Shown: positions 52,109-60,487, counted from the stretch's first letter. The stretch is DNA of 64,000 nucleotides from Streptomyces sp. NBC_01471 (GCF_041438865.1 NZ_CP109450.1:4175001-4239000), one strand, 5' to 3'. Translations and numbers: made by a program. Notes: a model not told the origin generated them from the sequence alone.

Positions 52109-52756
52109 TTACTCCGAGCGGGCCGGTCGGGACGGGATGATCTCGGGCGGGGGCAGATGCGCCACCTCGCGTTCGACGTAGGAGGCCACGTCCTCGCCCG
52201 CTGCGTGGAGTCCCCGCAGATAGGTCACCCAGTCGCTGACGACGATGGGATCGGTGTAGCGCACAGCGCCTTCCGGTACGCCCGCCTCGGTGTAGAGGAC
52301 GCGGTAGAGGGTGCGCTCATCGAGGATGGTCAACTCCGGGAGCCTCTCGCGTGCTTCGTAAGGCGCGACGGTTTCCGCGCTCACGACGCGGACGCGCTCC
52401 CCGTATTGGGCGCGTTGCCGGAGTGAGTGCAGCTCCCACTGGAGGTAGGGCGTCAGTGGCTGCTCGACCACGCGTACGCGATGGAACGCGGACCCGCGCT
52501 GCTGGTCGTCGAGGCCGGACCTGCGCAGCGTGTCGCGCCGCTCTTCGAACAGCCTCAGCGCCTCGTCCCAGTCACCTCGGCAGAGCGCCTCCCAGCTGGC
52601 GCTGCCCTGTTCCACGAAGTGCTGCCGACGCTCCAGCTTCCATGAGTTGCCGTTGCGGATTTCGGCGTCGCGCTGCCGGAAATCGCGTTTGTAGACTTCG
52701 CGGGGGAGCCGTTCCCCCAGGCCGGGCGGGAGCGCCGGGGCATGCAGGTCAAGCAT
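52109..52756 (-). CDS. DUF6879 family protein
   Basis: 215 aa from ATG 52756. It is a soluble protein with the DUF6879 pattern: YKRDFRQRDAEIRNGNSWKLERRQHFVEQGSASWEALCRGDWDEALRLFEERRD, RVRVVEQPLTPYLQWELHSLRQRAQYGERVRVV, and LTILDERTLYRVLYTEAGVPEGAVRYTDP. In many actinobacteria such genes follow small or HTH regulators near NB-ARC genes. Its function is unknown. It overlaps the preceding small gene by 8 nt. Confidence 0.85.
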   Translation of the reverse strand: MLDLHAPALPPGLGERLPREVYKRDFRQRDAEIRNGNSWKLERRQHFVEQGSASWEALCRGDWDEALRLFEERRDTLRRSGLDDQQRGSAFHRVRVVEQPLTPYLQWELHSLRQRAQYGERVRVVSAETVAPYEARERLPELTILDERTLYRVLYTEAGVPEGAVRYTDPIVVSDWVTYLRGLHAAGEDVASYVEREVAHLPPPEIIPSRPARSE

Positions 52757-52910
52757 CGGGAATGTCCGCCTTTGCCGCGATGAGCATGTTGCCGGGGATG
52801 ACGACCAGCCGTTCGTCCGGGGCCAGGGACACACCTTCCGGGAGGTGTGCGCGGTAGGTGGCCGTCAGATCCTGACCGATCACCGCGCACGTCTGCCTCC
52901 ACCCGCCCAT
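52749..52910 (-). CDS. small hypothetical protein coupled to DUF6879
   Basis: 53 aa from ATG 52910. It reads TCAVIGQDLTATYRAHLPEGVSLAPDERLVVIPGNMLIAAKADIPDA and overlaps the DUF6879 start by 8 nt. It is preceded by an in-frame stop close upstream, so no longer form exists. No domain is recognised. It may be a full small gene or the remnant of a larger one. Confidence 0.5.
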   Translation of the reverse strand: MGGWRQTCAVIGQDLTATYRAHLPEGVSLAPDERLVVIPGNMLIAAKADIPDA

Positions 52911-53154
52911 GACGCTCGGTCATGCCGTCCGCACATACAGTTGCCCACAAAATACCCGCAGGGGCCGCCCCACGTGAACGCTGTTCTCGGCCTGCTCCCG
53001 GACCTGAGGGCTTCTGCCCACCGGAGGCGCTGTGTTGAAGGGTCGGGGCGGGCCGGGTGTCCGGTGTGTGGTCGCCCACTCGACCGCGACGCCGGGGCGG
53101 CCGTACTGTGAGCCCTGGAACGCACACCCCGGAAACGCGAGAGGAGCGATCGGC

Positions 53155-53229
53155 ATGAGCTGTCTGACCAAGCGCCGCCATATCGACCTCGCCCGCGTCT
53201 CCAGTGCCTTCTGTCGCCGCGAAGCCTGA
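53155..53229 (+). CDS. putative leader peptide (sulfur-metabolism type)
   Basis: 24 aa: MSCLTKRRHIDLARVSSAFC plus RREA. ATG 53155 has GAGAGGAGC 7 nt upstream. The pattern RRHxDLxRxxSAxC is that of actinobacterial leader peptides placed before sulfur-assimilation genes, where a late Cys codon may sense cysteine supply. Here it lies 263 bp before ssuE. That gap (53230-53492) has no other gene and is GC-rich with potential hairpins. Confidence 0.72.
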   Translation: MSCLTKRRHIDLARVSSAFCRREA

Positions 53230-53492
53230 GGAGACCTCCCCCCTTCGCGCGCTGCCCGCCTTGTGGCCGGGCCTGAACCCTGCGGTCCCGGGCGCCCTTT
53301 CGGGCCCGCCGTGCTGCCATGCGTCGTCTGCCGCCCGAAGCGTCCGGCTGTCTCCCTCCGTCCGTTCGTCGCGCGCTCTTCGCTGCGGCCATGAACAGGC
53401 GGTCGACCGGTTCCGCGTCCTCGACGTCCACGGCGGCCCGACCTGACCACCGGCCGCACCGCCACCCACGTCGTACCCGGAAATGAGGGCCC

Positions 53493-54047
53493 ATGGCCAC
53501 CGTCCTGTCCGTCTCGGGAAGTCCTTCCGCCACGTCCCGTACCGCCCGCCTGCTGCGACACCTCGACGCCCGGCTCACCGCCCAGGGCCACACCGTCGTA
53601 CCCCTCGATGTGCGCACCCTGCCCGCGGATGCCCTGCTGGGCGCCGACTTCTCGCACCCGGACATCGTCCGCGCCACCGAACTGTTCGCGTCGGCGGACG
53701 GTGTGGTGATCGGCACCCCTGTCTACAAGGCCGCCTACTCGGGTCTGCTCAAGTCCCTTCTCGACCTGCTGCCCCAGTACGCACTGACCGGGAAGACCGT
53801 CCTGCCGCTGGCCACCGGCGGCACGACGGCGCACGTGCTCGCCATCGACTACGCGCTGCGCCCGGTGCTCTCCTCGATGGGAGCCGGGCACATAGTGCAG
53901 GGCTGGTTCGTGCTGGACCGGCACATCAGCGTCGCACCCGACGACACGGTGACCGTCGATCCGGCCAGCGCCCTCGCGCTGGAGCAGGTCGTCGACCAGT
54001 TCTCCACCGCTCTGGACCGCACTCCGAGCCTGGCGGTCGCCGGTTGA
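53493..54047 (+). CDS. ssuE: NADPH-dependent FMN reductase SsuE
   Basis: 184 aa. It reduces FMN for a sulfonate monooxygenase. The flavodoxin-like start VLSVSGSPSATSRTARLLRHL binds the FMN phosphate. VVIGTPVYKAAYSGLLKSLLDLLPQYAL is the SsuE hallmark, followed by KTVLPLATGGTTAHVLAIDYALRPVLSSMGA. The partner ssuD and transport genes are not in the window. Regulation through the upstream leader peptide is likely. Confidence 0.92.
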   Translation: MATVLSVSGSPSATSRTARLLRHLDARLTAQGHTVVPLDVRTLPADALLGADFSHPDIVRATELFASADGVVIGTPVYKAAYSGLLKSLLDLLPQYALTGKTVLPLATGGTTAHVLAIDYALRPVLSSMGAGHIVQGWFVLDRHISVAPDDTVTVDPASALALEQVVDQFSTALDRTPSLAVAG

Positions 54048-54053
54048 GTGCCT

Positions 54054-54095
54054 GCCGGCCCCGTCCGCCGCGGAGCGGACCGTGACGGGGCCGGC
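54054..54095 (+). terminator. ssuE terminator hairpin
   Basis: Perfect 12-bp arms GCCGGCCCCGTC and GACGGGGCCGGC enclose an 18-nt GC-rich loop just after the ssuE stop. No T-run. The region from here to 54374 holds no gene; it is the upstream region of the lipoprotein gene. Confidence 0.75.
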
Positions 54096-54374
54096 GCCCC
54101 CCACCCTCTTCTCCACCACCGCACACGCACCGGCCCGACGAGGTCGCCGGGCCGTATCGCCGGGTATCACCGCCTGGACATCGGCGAGTTCATTTTCTCC
54201 GGCTGCCCGCACTTGCGGTCGTCCCTGAGCCGGTGCGCGTGCGTATGGAATCGGCCATCGGCAGTCGGCACCCCCTCGGCATGAGCATGTGTGGAGATTC
54301 GGGGTACGCGGTGAATCACTGATCACCTGGGGAGCCGATTTCCGCGGCAGGTTCGCGGAACGAGGGGGAAGACC

Positions 54375-55127
54375 ATGACCTTCTTACGCAGATCCGTCAC
54401 CGTGACCGCCGTGTGTGCGCTCAGCGCCGCCGGCCTGGTGGCCTGTTCCGGCGGCGGCGGTTCGTCGTCTTCCGACGCGTTCAAGGGGATGAGCGCGGAC
54501 AAGATCGCCGACAAGGGAGTGGCGGCGACGAAGTCCGCGACCGCGCTGCGGGTGCGCGGCCGGATGTCCGGGCAGGGGAAGGTCACCGACCTGGACTTCG
54601 CCGTGGACGGCAGTGGCGTGTGTACGGGCCGGCTCACCTCGAAGGACGCCCGCGCCGACATCGTGCAGACCGGCAAGGTCATCTACCTCAAGGGCAACGG
54701 CCCCTACTGGAAGGGGGCCGCGAAGGCCCAGCCGGGCGCCGACGCGGACAAGACGGCCAAGGCCCTGCAGGGGCACTGGGTGAAGGTGCCCGCCCAGAAC
54801 AGCAGTGTGCAGAACATCTGCAACAAGCAGGCGTTCATGGCGGGCATGGACCAGGACAAGTCCGAGCGGAAGAACATGTCCCGGCAGGGCGACGCCACGG
54901 TCGACGGCCAGGAGGCCGCCGTCCTCAAGAACAAGACGGGCAGCGGCGAGACGAACACGCTGTACGTCGCCACCCACGGCAAGCCGTACATCCTCAAAGC
55001 GGTGCAGAGCGGTGGCGATGCCCCGTCCACCGTGCGCTTCTCCGACTACAACAAGAAGGTGAAGGCCACGGCCCCGCCCGCGGGGGAGGTCGTCGACCCC
55101 AAGAAGCTCACGGCGAACGCCTCTTGA
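54375..55127 (+). CDS. LppX-like lipoprotein with a TTA codon
   Basis: 250 aa. The signal peptide ends in lipobox GLVAC. The mature domain has the LppX-like pattern: KSATALRVRGRMSGQGKVTDLDFAVDGSGVCTGRL, GKVIYLKGNGPYWKG, HWVKVPAQ and PSTVRFSDYNKKVK. Codon 4 is TTA (54384-54386), so translation probably depends on the bldA tRNA. The gene is followed by three 14-bp tandem repeats starting at its stop codon. It resembles the lipoprotein at 24229. Confidence 0.85.
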   Translation: MTFLRRSVTVTAVCALSAAGLVACSGGGGSSSSDAFKGMSADKIADKGVAATKSATALRVRGRMSGQGKVTDLDFAVDGSGVCTGRLTSKDARADIVQTGKVIYLKGNGPYWKGAAKAQPGADADKTAKALQGHWVKVPAQNSSVQNICNKQAFMAGMDQDKSERKNMSRQGDATVDGQEAAVLKNKTGSGETNTLYVATHGKPYILKAVQSGGDAPSTVRFSDYNKKVKATAPPAGEVVDPKKLTANAS

Positions 55128-55166
55128 GCACGGTTTCCTGAGCACGGTTCCCTGAACACGGTTTTC
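55125..55166. repeat. three 14-bp tandem repeats spanning a stop codon
   Basis: TGAGCACGGTTTCC, TGAGCACGGTTCCC and TGAACACGGTTTTC follow directly on one another. The first TGA is the stop of the lipoprotein gene. Confidence 0.85.
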
Positions 55167-55201
55167 TGAAGAGACCGCCCCTATCAACCGGAGGACGCCC
55201 T

Positions 55202-55627
55202 ATGGCATCGTCGGAAAGCTATCCCTCGCAGGGCTGGCCGCAGGACCAGCAGAACCAGGACCAGAACCAGAATTTCTTACCGAACACCAACGGCGTCGCC
55301 GTCGCCGCACTGGTGCTGGGAATCCTCGCCGTGGTCTTCTTCTGGACCGTGGTCGGGGGCATTCTGCTCGGCCTGATCGGGCTGGTTCTTGGCATCATCG
55401 GAATACGCAGGGCGCGCGCCGGAAGAGCTCCCAAGCGGTCCATGGCGGTCGTCGGCACGGTGCTTTCGGCCCTGGGGATCATTGGCGGTGCGGGCATTCT
55501 GATCGCCGGAGTCTCCATCCTGAACTCCGACTCGTTCAAGAACTACTCGGATTGCGTACAGCACGCGCACTCCCAGTCGGCCAAGGAAAAATGCGCACGT
55601 GACTTCAAGGACCACACCGGCAACTGA
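55202..55627 (+). CDS. DUF4190-type membrane protein with a TTA codon
   Basis: 141 aa. A Gln/Asn-rich N-terminus (QNQDQNQNF) precedes two membrane helices with the DUF4190 pattern AVAALVLGILAVVFFWTVVGGILLGLIGLVLGIIGIRRAR and then SMAVVGTVLSALGIIGGAGILIAGVSIL. The short external tail has a Cys pair (DCVQHAHSQSAKEKC). Codon 26 is TTA (55277-55279). It lies 75 nt after the TTA-containing lipoprotein gene, so both probably respond to bldA. Confidence 0.85.
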   Translation: MASSESYPSQGWPQDQQNQDQNQNFLPNTNGVAVAALVLGILAVVFFWTVVGGILLGLIGLVLGIIGIRRARAGRAPKRSMAVVGTVLSALGIIGGAGILIAGVSILNSDSFKNYSDCVQHAHSQSAKEKCARDFKDHTGN

Positions 55628-55633
55628 TCAGCT

Positions 55634-55939
55634 TCACCTGTGGAGGTCTGCGCCGACCTTGCGGGAGTCGGCCCGTTCCACCCGGGCCGGACGTTCCCCG
55701 CCGGCCGCCGGCTGGGCGGTGCCCGTGGCGGTGGCGGTGGACCGGCAGGCTTCGAGGACGCCGTCCGCGGCCAGGACGGCGTCCTCGACGGACCGGGTGG
55801 AGGTCGCGGCGCACAGGGTGTGGGTGACGTCTTCCAGCGCGCGCCGTCCGGCGGCGGTGTCCTGTTCGAGCAGTGCGATGCGCGCTGTCGCGTAACGGGC
55901 CAGGAGCATCCTCAGCACTTGAGGATCGGGGGTCAGCAT
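55634..55939 (-). CDS. DUF5133 family protein
   Basis: 101 aa from ATG 55939. The DUF5133 start MLTPDPQVLRMLLARYATARIALLEQDTAAGRRALEDVTHTLCAATSTRSVEDAVLAADGVLE is clear, then a low-complexity tail. These small helical proteins accompany stress-related genes in streptomycetes. Function unknown. Confidence 0.85.
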   Translation of the reverse strand: MLTPDPQVLRMLLARYATARIALLEQDTAAGRRALEDVTHTLCAATSTRSVEDAVLAADGVLEACRSTATATGTAQPAAGGERPARVERADSRKVGADLHR

Positions 55940-56045
55940 CGAGAGAAACCCTCCTCGGGTTGGTTACCCACCGCGTGCCCGCGATCCCGCTCCGTACACG
56001 TCATCCCGCTCCGTACACGTCCGGCGGGGCGTTGTCCGTACCCGC

Positions 56046-56098
56046 CGGACGGCGTTGAGCCCGGCAGCCCTCAGGGCTGCCGGGCTCAACGCCGTCCG
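56046..56098 (-). terminator. long perfect hairpin after csbD-like gene
   Basis: A 25-bp perfect inverted repeat with a 3-nt loop (TCA) begins CGGACGGCGTTGAGC at 56046 and ends at 56098, only 4 nt after the csbD-like stop. It is probably the terminator for that gene, and long enough to act in either direction. Confidence 0.85.
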
Positions 56099-56102
56099 CG
56101 CA

Positions 56103-56285
56103 CTACTTGTCCTTGAACACGTCCTTGATGGCTTCCTTGGCCTTGCGGGCGTCACCCTTGGTCTCCTCGGCGCGGCCCTCGGCCTGCAGCGACTCGTTGC
56201 CCACGGCATCACCGACGGTCTTCTTGACCTTGCCCTTGACCTGCTCGCCCTTGGCCTGTGCCTTCTCGTCCGCAGTCACGATCAC
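56103..56285 (-). CDS. CsbD-family stress protein
   Basis: 60 aa from GTG 56285 (AGGAC upstream); GTG 56279 is an alternative. The CsbD pattern is visible: ADEKAQAKGEQVKGKVKKTVGDAVGNESLQAEGRAEETKGDARKAKEAIKDVF. It is highly charged and probably disordered until bound. In other bacteria it belongs to the general stress response. Confidence 0.92.
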   Translation of the reverse strand: MIVTADEKAQAKGEQVKGKVKKTVGDAVGNESLQAEGRAEETKGDARKAKEAIKDVFKDK

Positions 56286-56479
56286 TCACGTCCTGACCTA
56301 CTCGAAAACAGTGTCATCGCAGTTCCTTTCCGCAGGACTCTCCTTCAAACACCGGCTGTTATTTACGCAGGGAATCGCAGGCTCAGGCGGCCGGGACAGT
56401 TGCTGTGCGGAAACTTTTTGCGGAGACGGAGAGTGAAGCGAGAGGGGTGGGGCAGTCGTTGCTTTGGAGGTTGATAATC

Positions 56480-56650
56480 ATGGTTCCTATTCTTCTTGTT
56501 CTGGTCCTTGCCCTGATCCTTTTCGGCGCCGGTTTTGCGGTGCAGGCCCTGTGGTGGATCGCTGCCATCGTGCTGGTGGTGTGGCTGCTCGGCTTCGTCG
56601 TCCGCCCGGCGGCGAGTGGCGGGAAGCGTGGTCGCTGGTACCGCTGGTAG
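56480..56650 (+). CDS. small hydrophobic membrane protein
   Basis: 56 aa from ATG 56480, with TTTGGAGG upstream. It is nearly all hydrophobic (MVPILLVLVLALILFGAGF then LWWIAAIVLVVWLLGFVV) with a basic tail GGKRGRWYRW. I recall the same short protein beside stress genes in many streptomycetes. Two helices or a hairpin in the membrane. Confidence 0.82.
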   Translation: MVPILLVLVLALILFGAGFAVQALWWIAAIVLVVWLLGFVVRPAASGGKRGRWYRW

Positions 56651-56795
56651 TCAGCGCGTACCGGTCGCACGGAACAGAAAAATCGAAATGATAATTCCCC
56701 CGCATGGAAATGTGTGGGCACGGGACACCGGGGCATTCGGTGTTCTGGCTGCGGATCGCAGCGAATCGCTACGAGAGCAAAAATGAGGGAGTCAT

Positions 56796-57149
56796 ATGAG
56801 TGACAGCATCTGGGGCTACCAGCCGACCACCGGCCACACCACGGGCACCGACCTGACCGGGTACAAGGTCGAGGCGACCGACGGCAGCATCGGCAAGGTC
56901 GACAAGCACTCGGACGACGTCAACTCCGCATATCTGGTGGTCGACACCGGTGTATGGATCTTCGGTAAGCACGTACTGCTGCCGGCCGGTACCGTACGCA
57001 CGATCGACGCGGCGGAGCGGAAGATCATCGTCGACCTCACCAAGGACCAGATCAAGAACTCCCCCGAGTTCGACAAGGACAAGCATGTGGGTGACGCGGG
57101 CTACCACGAGCAGGTCGGCGGCTATTACCAGAGCCACCGCCGCCCCTGA
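56796..57149 (+). CDS. PRC-barrel domain protein
   Basis: 117 aa. The PRC-barrel fold reads DLTGYKVEATDGSIGKVDKHSDDVNSAYLVVDTGVWIFGKHVLLPAGTVRTIDAAERKIIVDLTKDQIKNSPEFD. The tail is His/Tyr/Gln-rich. It is probably a soluble stress protein with unknown partner. The upstream 145 bp are AT-rich for this genome. Confidence 0.92.
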   Translation: MSDSIWGYQPTTGHTTGTDLTGYKVEATDGSIGKVDKHSDDVNSAYLVVDTGVWIFGKHVLLPAGTVRTIDAAERKIIVDLTKDQIKNSPEFDKDKHVGDAGYHEQVGGYYQSHRRP

Positions 57150-57165
57150 TACCACCGCACCACGC

Positions 57166-57212
57166 CATGAAGCGGGGCCGTCCAGATACCTTCTGGACGG
57201 CCCCGCTTCATG
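57166..57212 (+). terminator. PRC-barrel gene terminator
   Basis: A 21-bp perfect stem (starting CATGAAGCGGGGCCG at 57166, ending at 57212) with a 5-nt loop follows the gene by 17 nt. No T-run. Confidence 0.85.
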
Positions 57213-57332
57213 CCGTGACGCAGCCGCTGAACGCGGGACGCAGCTGAACACCGGTCGACAAATGGCACGAAACCAGGGGCTACCCCCGGTACGACTTGCG
57301 TTCGGGGGGCGCACACGTGGTGGGATGAGCCG

Positions 57333-58613
57333 ATGCGACCCCCCACACGCATACCCTCGCATCCGCCCAATCCCTACGACGAGCTGGCACAACTCAGCGA
57401 CCCGGAGCCGGGCTTCGAGCCGTACGGCTATGACCAGCGCCGCCCCGACGAGCGCCGTTACGACGAGCGCGACCCCCTCGGCCTGGGCCTGAGGTCCGAC
57501 CACGACGAGACGGGTGCCGTCCCCGGCGACGGACGAGATGACGCCGACGACGCCTGGTCGCCGCCCAACCACCGGGCCCGGAGCCGGTTCGCCGCCGTGT
57601 CCACCGTGGCCAAGGTCGCCATCGCCGCCCTGGTCTGCACGGGCTTCCTCTTCCTCGCCGACCGCTTCGCCGAGCTGTACGCGCAGAACAAGGCCGCCGA
57701 GAAACTCCAGCAGTCGCTGCACCTGGTGACCAGGCCGGAGGTCGACATCCACGGATTCCCGTTCCTCACCCAGGTGCTGGACAAGCACCTCTCCCGGGTC
57801 GACGTGTCCGTACCCGACGTCCCGGCCGACCGGGTCTCGCTCGCGGAGGTGCACGCCACCGCCAAGGACATCCGGATCAACGGAGACCTCCCCAGCTCCA
57901 TCAAGGGCGCCGTGGTCGGCTCGATGGACGGCGACGTCTTTCTCTCCTTCGCGGACATGAACCGCGAGCTCGGCGCCTCGCAGGTCAAGTTCACCGACCA
58001 GGGCCACGACTCGATCGACGTCCGTGGCGGCCTGCCCGTTGCGGGTACCCAGGTGCGGCTCCAGGCCAAGGCGCACGTCCAGCGGGACGGCGGCCGTGCG
58101 GTCTCCACGACCGTCGACCACATGCGGGTCGAGGTCCCCGGTATCGCGACGTACACGCCCGGCCGGGACCGCGCGCACTCCGGTCTGCGGCTCGCCCCCG
58201 AGGCGGCCGCCCGGATCGCCCGCGAGAAGAACCACATCAAGGCGCTGCTCTCCGTGCCGTCCGTGGTCGACCGGATCGGCGTACCGCAGAAGCGGGTGCA
58301 GCAGGCGCTGCACAGTGACGACGAGCTGCACCGGCTGGCCGGCACACCGCGCTTCGCCCACCAGCTGATGCGGGTCAACCTGGTCGACGAGGTCGCCGCC
58401 CACCCCTGGCTGCTGCAGAAGGCCGGCATCGACCCCAAGCTGATCTCCGCTGTGATGAACCTGCGCCCGCCGGAGCTGTCCAGCCAGTTCTCGCTGTCCT
58501 TCAAGCTGCCCAAGGCTCCCGGCGACATCAGCCTGCGCCATGTGGTGGTGGACAAGGACGGGATCAGGGCCGACCTGGCGGGCTCCGGCCTGCGTCTGGG
58601 CAAGCAGGGCTGA
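57333..58613 (+). CDS. DUF2993/LmeA-like membrane-anchored lipid-binding protein
   Basis: 426 aa. A cytoplasmic Asp/Arg/Tyr-rich N-terminus of about 85 residues is followed by one membrane helix (TVAKVAIAALVCTGFLFLADRF). The external DUF2993 domain starts EKLQQSLHLVTRPEVDIHGFPFLTQVLDKHLSRVDVSV and ends in the usual ISLRHVVVDKDGIRADLAGSGLRLG. The middle contains an unusual insertion (LAPEAAARIAREKNHIKALLSV to DPKLIS). LmeA-type proteins bind lipids in the envelope. Confidence 0.88.
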   Translation: MRPPTRIPSHPPNPYDELAQLSDPEPGFEPYGYDQRRPDERRYDERDPLGLGLRSDHDETGAVPGDGRDDADDAWSPPNHRARSRFAAVSTVAKVAIAALVCTGFLFLADRFAELYAQNKAAEKLQQSLHLVTRPEVDIHGFPFLTQVLDKHLSRVDVSVPDVPADRVSLAEVHATAKDIRINGDLPSSIKGAVVGSMDGDVFLSFADMNRELGASQVKFTDQGHDSIDVRGGLPVAGTQVRLQAKAHVQRDGGRAVSTTVDHMRVEVPGIATYTPGRDRAHSGLRLAPEAAARIAREKNHIKALLSVPSVVDRIGVPQKRVQQALHSDDELHRLAGTPRFAHQLMRVNLVDEVAAHPWLLQKAGIDPKLISAVMNLRPPELSSQFSLSFKLPKAPGDISLRHVVVDKDGIRADLAGSGLRLGKQG

Positions 58614-58648
58614 GCGAGCAGGGTCGAGGCGGACGGCGGGGGCAGGGG

Positions 58649-59407
58649 TCAGTGGGCGGTGAGGCCGCCGTCGACCACGAGTTCGGAGCCGGTGACGAAC
58701 GAGGACTCGTCGCAGGCGAGGAAAAGCATGGCCGAGGCGATCTCCTCGGCGCGGCCCGCACGGCGCATGGGGGTGCGCACGATGTCCGGCTGCTGGTCGC
58801 CCTGCTCGTCGAGGAGCTCCTGGATCATGGGCGTGGCGATGACACCGGGGTGGATGGAGTTGACCCGTACGCCCTGGCGGGCGTATTCGACGGCGGCGGT
58901 CTTGCTCAGCAGGCGCACGGCGCCCTTGGACGCCTGGTAGGCGGCGGCTGCTCCGCTGCCCACGATCCCCAGGACGGACGAGGTGTTGATCACCGAGGCG
59001 TTGCCGGTGGCGCGGAGCAGGGGCATGGCTGCCCTCATCCCGAGCCAGGTCCCTTTCTGGTTGACGTCGATGACGCGGTCCCACATGTCTTCCCGGGTGC
59101 CCTCGATGCCAGGCCAGTCCACGATGCCCGCGAGGTTGACGAGAACGTCCATGGTGCCGAACCGCTCGCGTACGGTGCGGATCACGTCGTCCCATTCCCG
59201 GGCGGAGGAGACGTCCAGTACCGCGGTCATCACCGTGCCACCGGTCTTCTCGATCCGCCGGGCCAGGGCGCCGAGGGGTGCTCCGGCCACATCGGTGATG
59301 ACCAGGTGTGCGCCTTCGCGGGCGAACAGCTCGGCGGTCGCGACGCCGATTCCGCCCGTCGCGCCGGTGATCAGCGCGACCTTGCCGTCAAGCCGTTGTC
59401 CAGTCAT
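58649..59407 (-). CDS. SDR-family oxidoreductase
   Basis: 252 aa. Classical short-chain dehydrogenase: cofactor loop TGATGGIG at residues 14-21, LVNLAGI, catalytic Ser in VINTSSVLG, and YQASK with Tyr and Lys. The end SFVTGSELVVDGGLTAH is typical. Probably NAD(P)-dependent; substrate unknown. It lies 72 nt after a related SDR gene. Confidence 0.93.
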   Translation of the reverse strand: MTGQRLDGKVALITGATGGIGVATAELFAREGAHLVITDVAGAPLGALARRIEKTGGTVMTAVLDVSSAREWDDVIRTVRERFGTMDVLVNLAGIVDWPGIEGTREDMWDRVIDVNQKGTWLGMRAAMPLLRATGNASVINTSSVLGIVGSGAAAAYQASKGAVRLLSKTAAVEYARQGVRVNSIHPGVIATPMIQELLDEQGDQQPDIVRTPMRRAGRAEEIASAMLFLACDESSFVTGSELVVDGGLTAH

Positions 59408-59479
59408 GGTGGTGCGCTCTTCCTCTTCGATTCCTCTTCGATCGCGCTCGCGATGCGGCGCGGCCGGTGAGATGTGCGG

Positions 59480-60259
59480 TCAGGCCGCCGTGAATCCGCC
59501 GTCGGCGGCGACCACCGCGCCGGTCATGAAGCTGGAGCGGGCCGAGGCGAGGAACCCGATGATCTCGGCGATCTCCTCCGGCTGCGCGACGCGGCCCAAC
59601 GGGTGTGCGGCGGCAAAGGAGCGCAGGTAGGCGCGGCTGTCGTCGCGGATGTTGTCGAGCATGTCGGTCTCGATCACGCCCGGTGCCACGGCGTTGGCCC
59701 GGATGTTGTGGGGGCCGCCTTCCAGGGCGATGACCTTCGTCAGCTGGGCCAGGGCTCCCTTCGACGCGCTGTAGGCCGATCCCTCGGGCAACCCGACCGT
59801 GCAGGTGTAGGAGCCGACGTTGACGATCGCCCCGCCCCGTGCGTTCTCGCGCATGGCGCGGAACGCCTCCCGCGCATGAAGGAACGCGCCGCGGGCGTTG
59901 ACGGCCATCAGGGAGTCCCAGTCCTCCGCGGTGGTCTCGGTGAACGGCCTGTTCAGTGTCCGCCCCGCGTTGTTGACCAGAATGTCCAGCCTGCCGAAAC
60001 GCTTCCGGGCCAGTTCCACCGCCCGCAGGGCCGTCTCCTCCCGGGAGACGTCGCCGATCAGGGTGGCCACACCGTCGAACTCCGCTTTCAGGTGCTCCAC
60101 TTCGGGCCGGATGTCCTCGGCCAGAACCCGCACCCCCCGGGTGTGCAGCCACGCCACAGTGGCTCTGCCGACGCCACGCGCGGCACCGGTCACCACCGCC
60201 ACCGTGCCGCTCATGGCGTCGTCCGCCGGGGTGGTGAGCCGTCCGGTGTCTGTCGTCAT
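59480..60259 (-). CDS. SDR-family oxidoreductase
   Basis: 259 aa from ATG 60259. Cofactor loop TGAARGVG is at residues 24-31, LVNNAGR, then IVNVGSYTC and YSASK, with RSSFMTGAVVAADGGFTAA at the end. It is a paralogue of the next SDR, about 40 percent alike by eye. The Ser of the usual catalytic triad sits in NVGSY. The pair is probably co-transcribed and may act on related substrates. Confidence 0.92.
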   Translation of the reverse strand: MTTDTGRLTTPADDAMSGTVAVVTGAARGVGRATVAWLHTRGVRVLAEDIRPEVEHLKAEFDGVATLIGDVSREETALRAVELARKRFGRLDILVNNAGRTLNRPFTETTAEDWDSLMAVNARGAFLHAREAFRAMRENARGGAIVNVGSYTCTVGLPEGSAYSASKGALAQLTKVIALEGGPHNIRANAVAPGVIETDMLDNIRDDSRAYLRSFAAAHPLGRVAQPEEIAEIIGFLASARSSFMTGAVVAADGGFTAA

Positions 60260-60273
60260 CTCTGCTCTCCCTG

Positions 60274-60318
60274 CTCAGGGGCTCCACGCTCAGGGGCTCC
60301 ACGTTCAGGGCCCCACTG
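60274..60318. repeat. three 15-bp tandem repeats upstream of SDR pair
   Basis: CTCAGGGGCTCCACG occurs at 60274 and 60289, and a third, diverged copy at 60304. It lies just upstream of the SDR start codon. Confidence 0.8.
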
Positions 60319-60487
60319 AGGTGGGCGGGTGGACGGTGGCAATGCCCTGGCGGCATTGCGAGCCGTCCCGTCACCCGAGTCTGGGCGCCCCGCCGGCCGC
60401 CGACCAGGACGTGCGGTGCCTGGGTACCGCGCACCCAGGCGGCACCTCGCGGACACGGTCTGGCCTGGAGACACGCGTGACAACGCC

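Noticed and set aside
53281..53320. A leader-peptide terminator/anti-terminator before ssuE
   Set aside because: GGGCGCCC and GGGCCCGCC can pair only partly, with mismatches, so no defined attenuator could be called.
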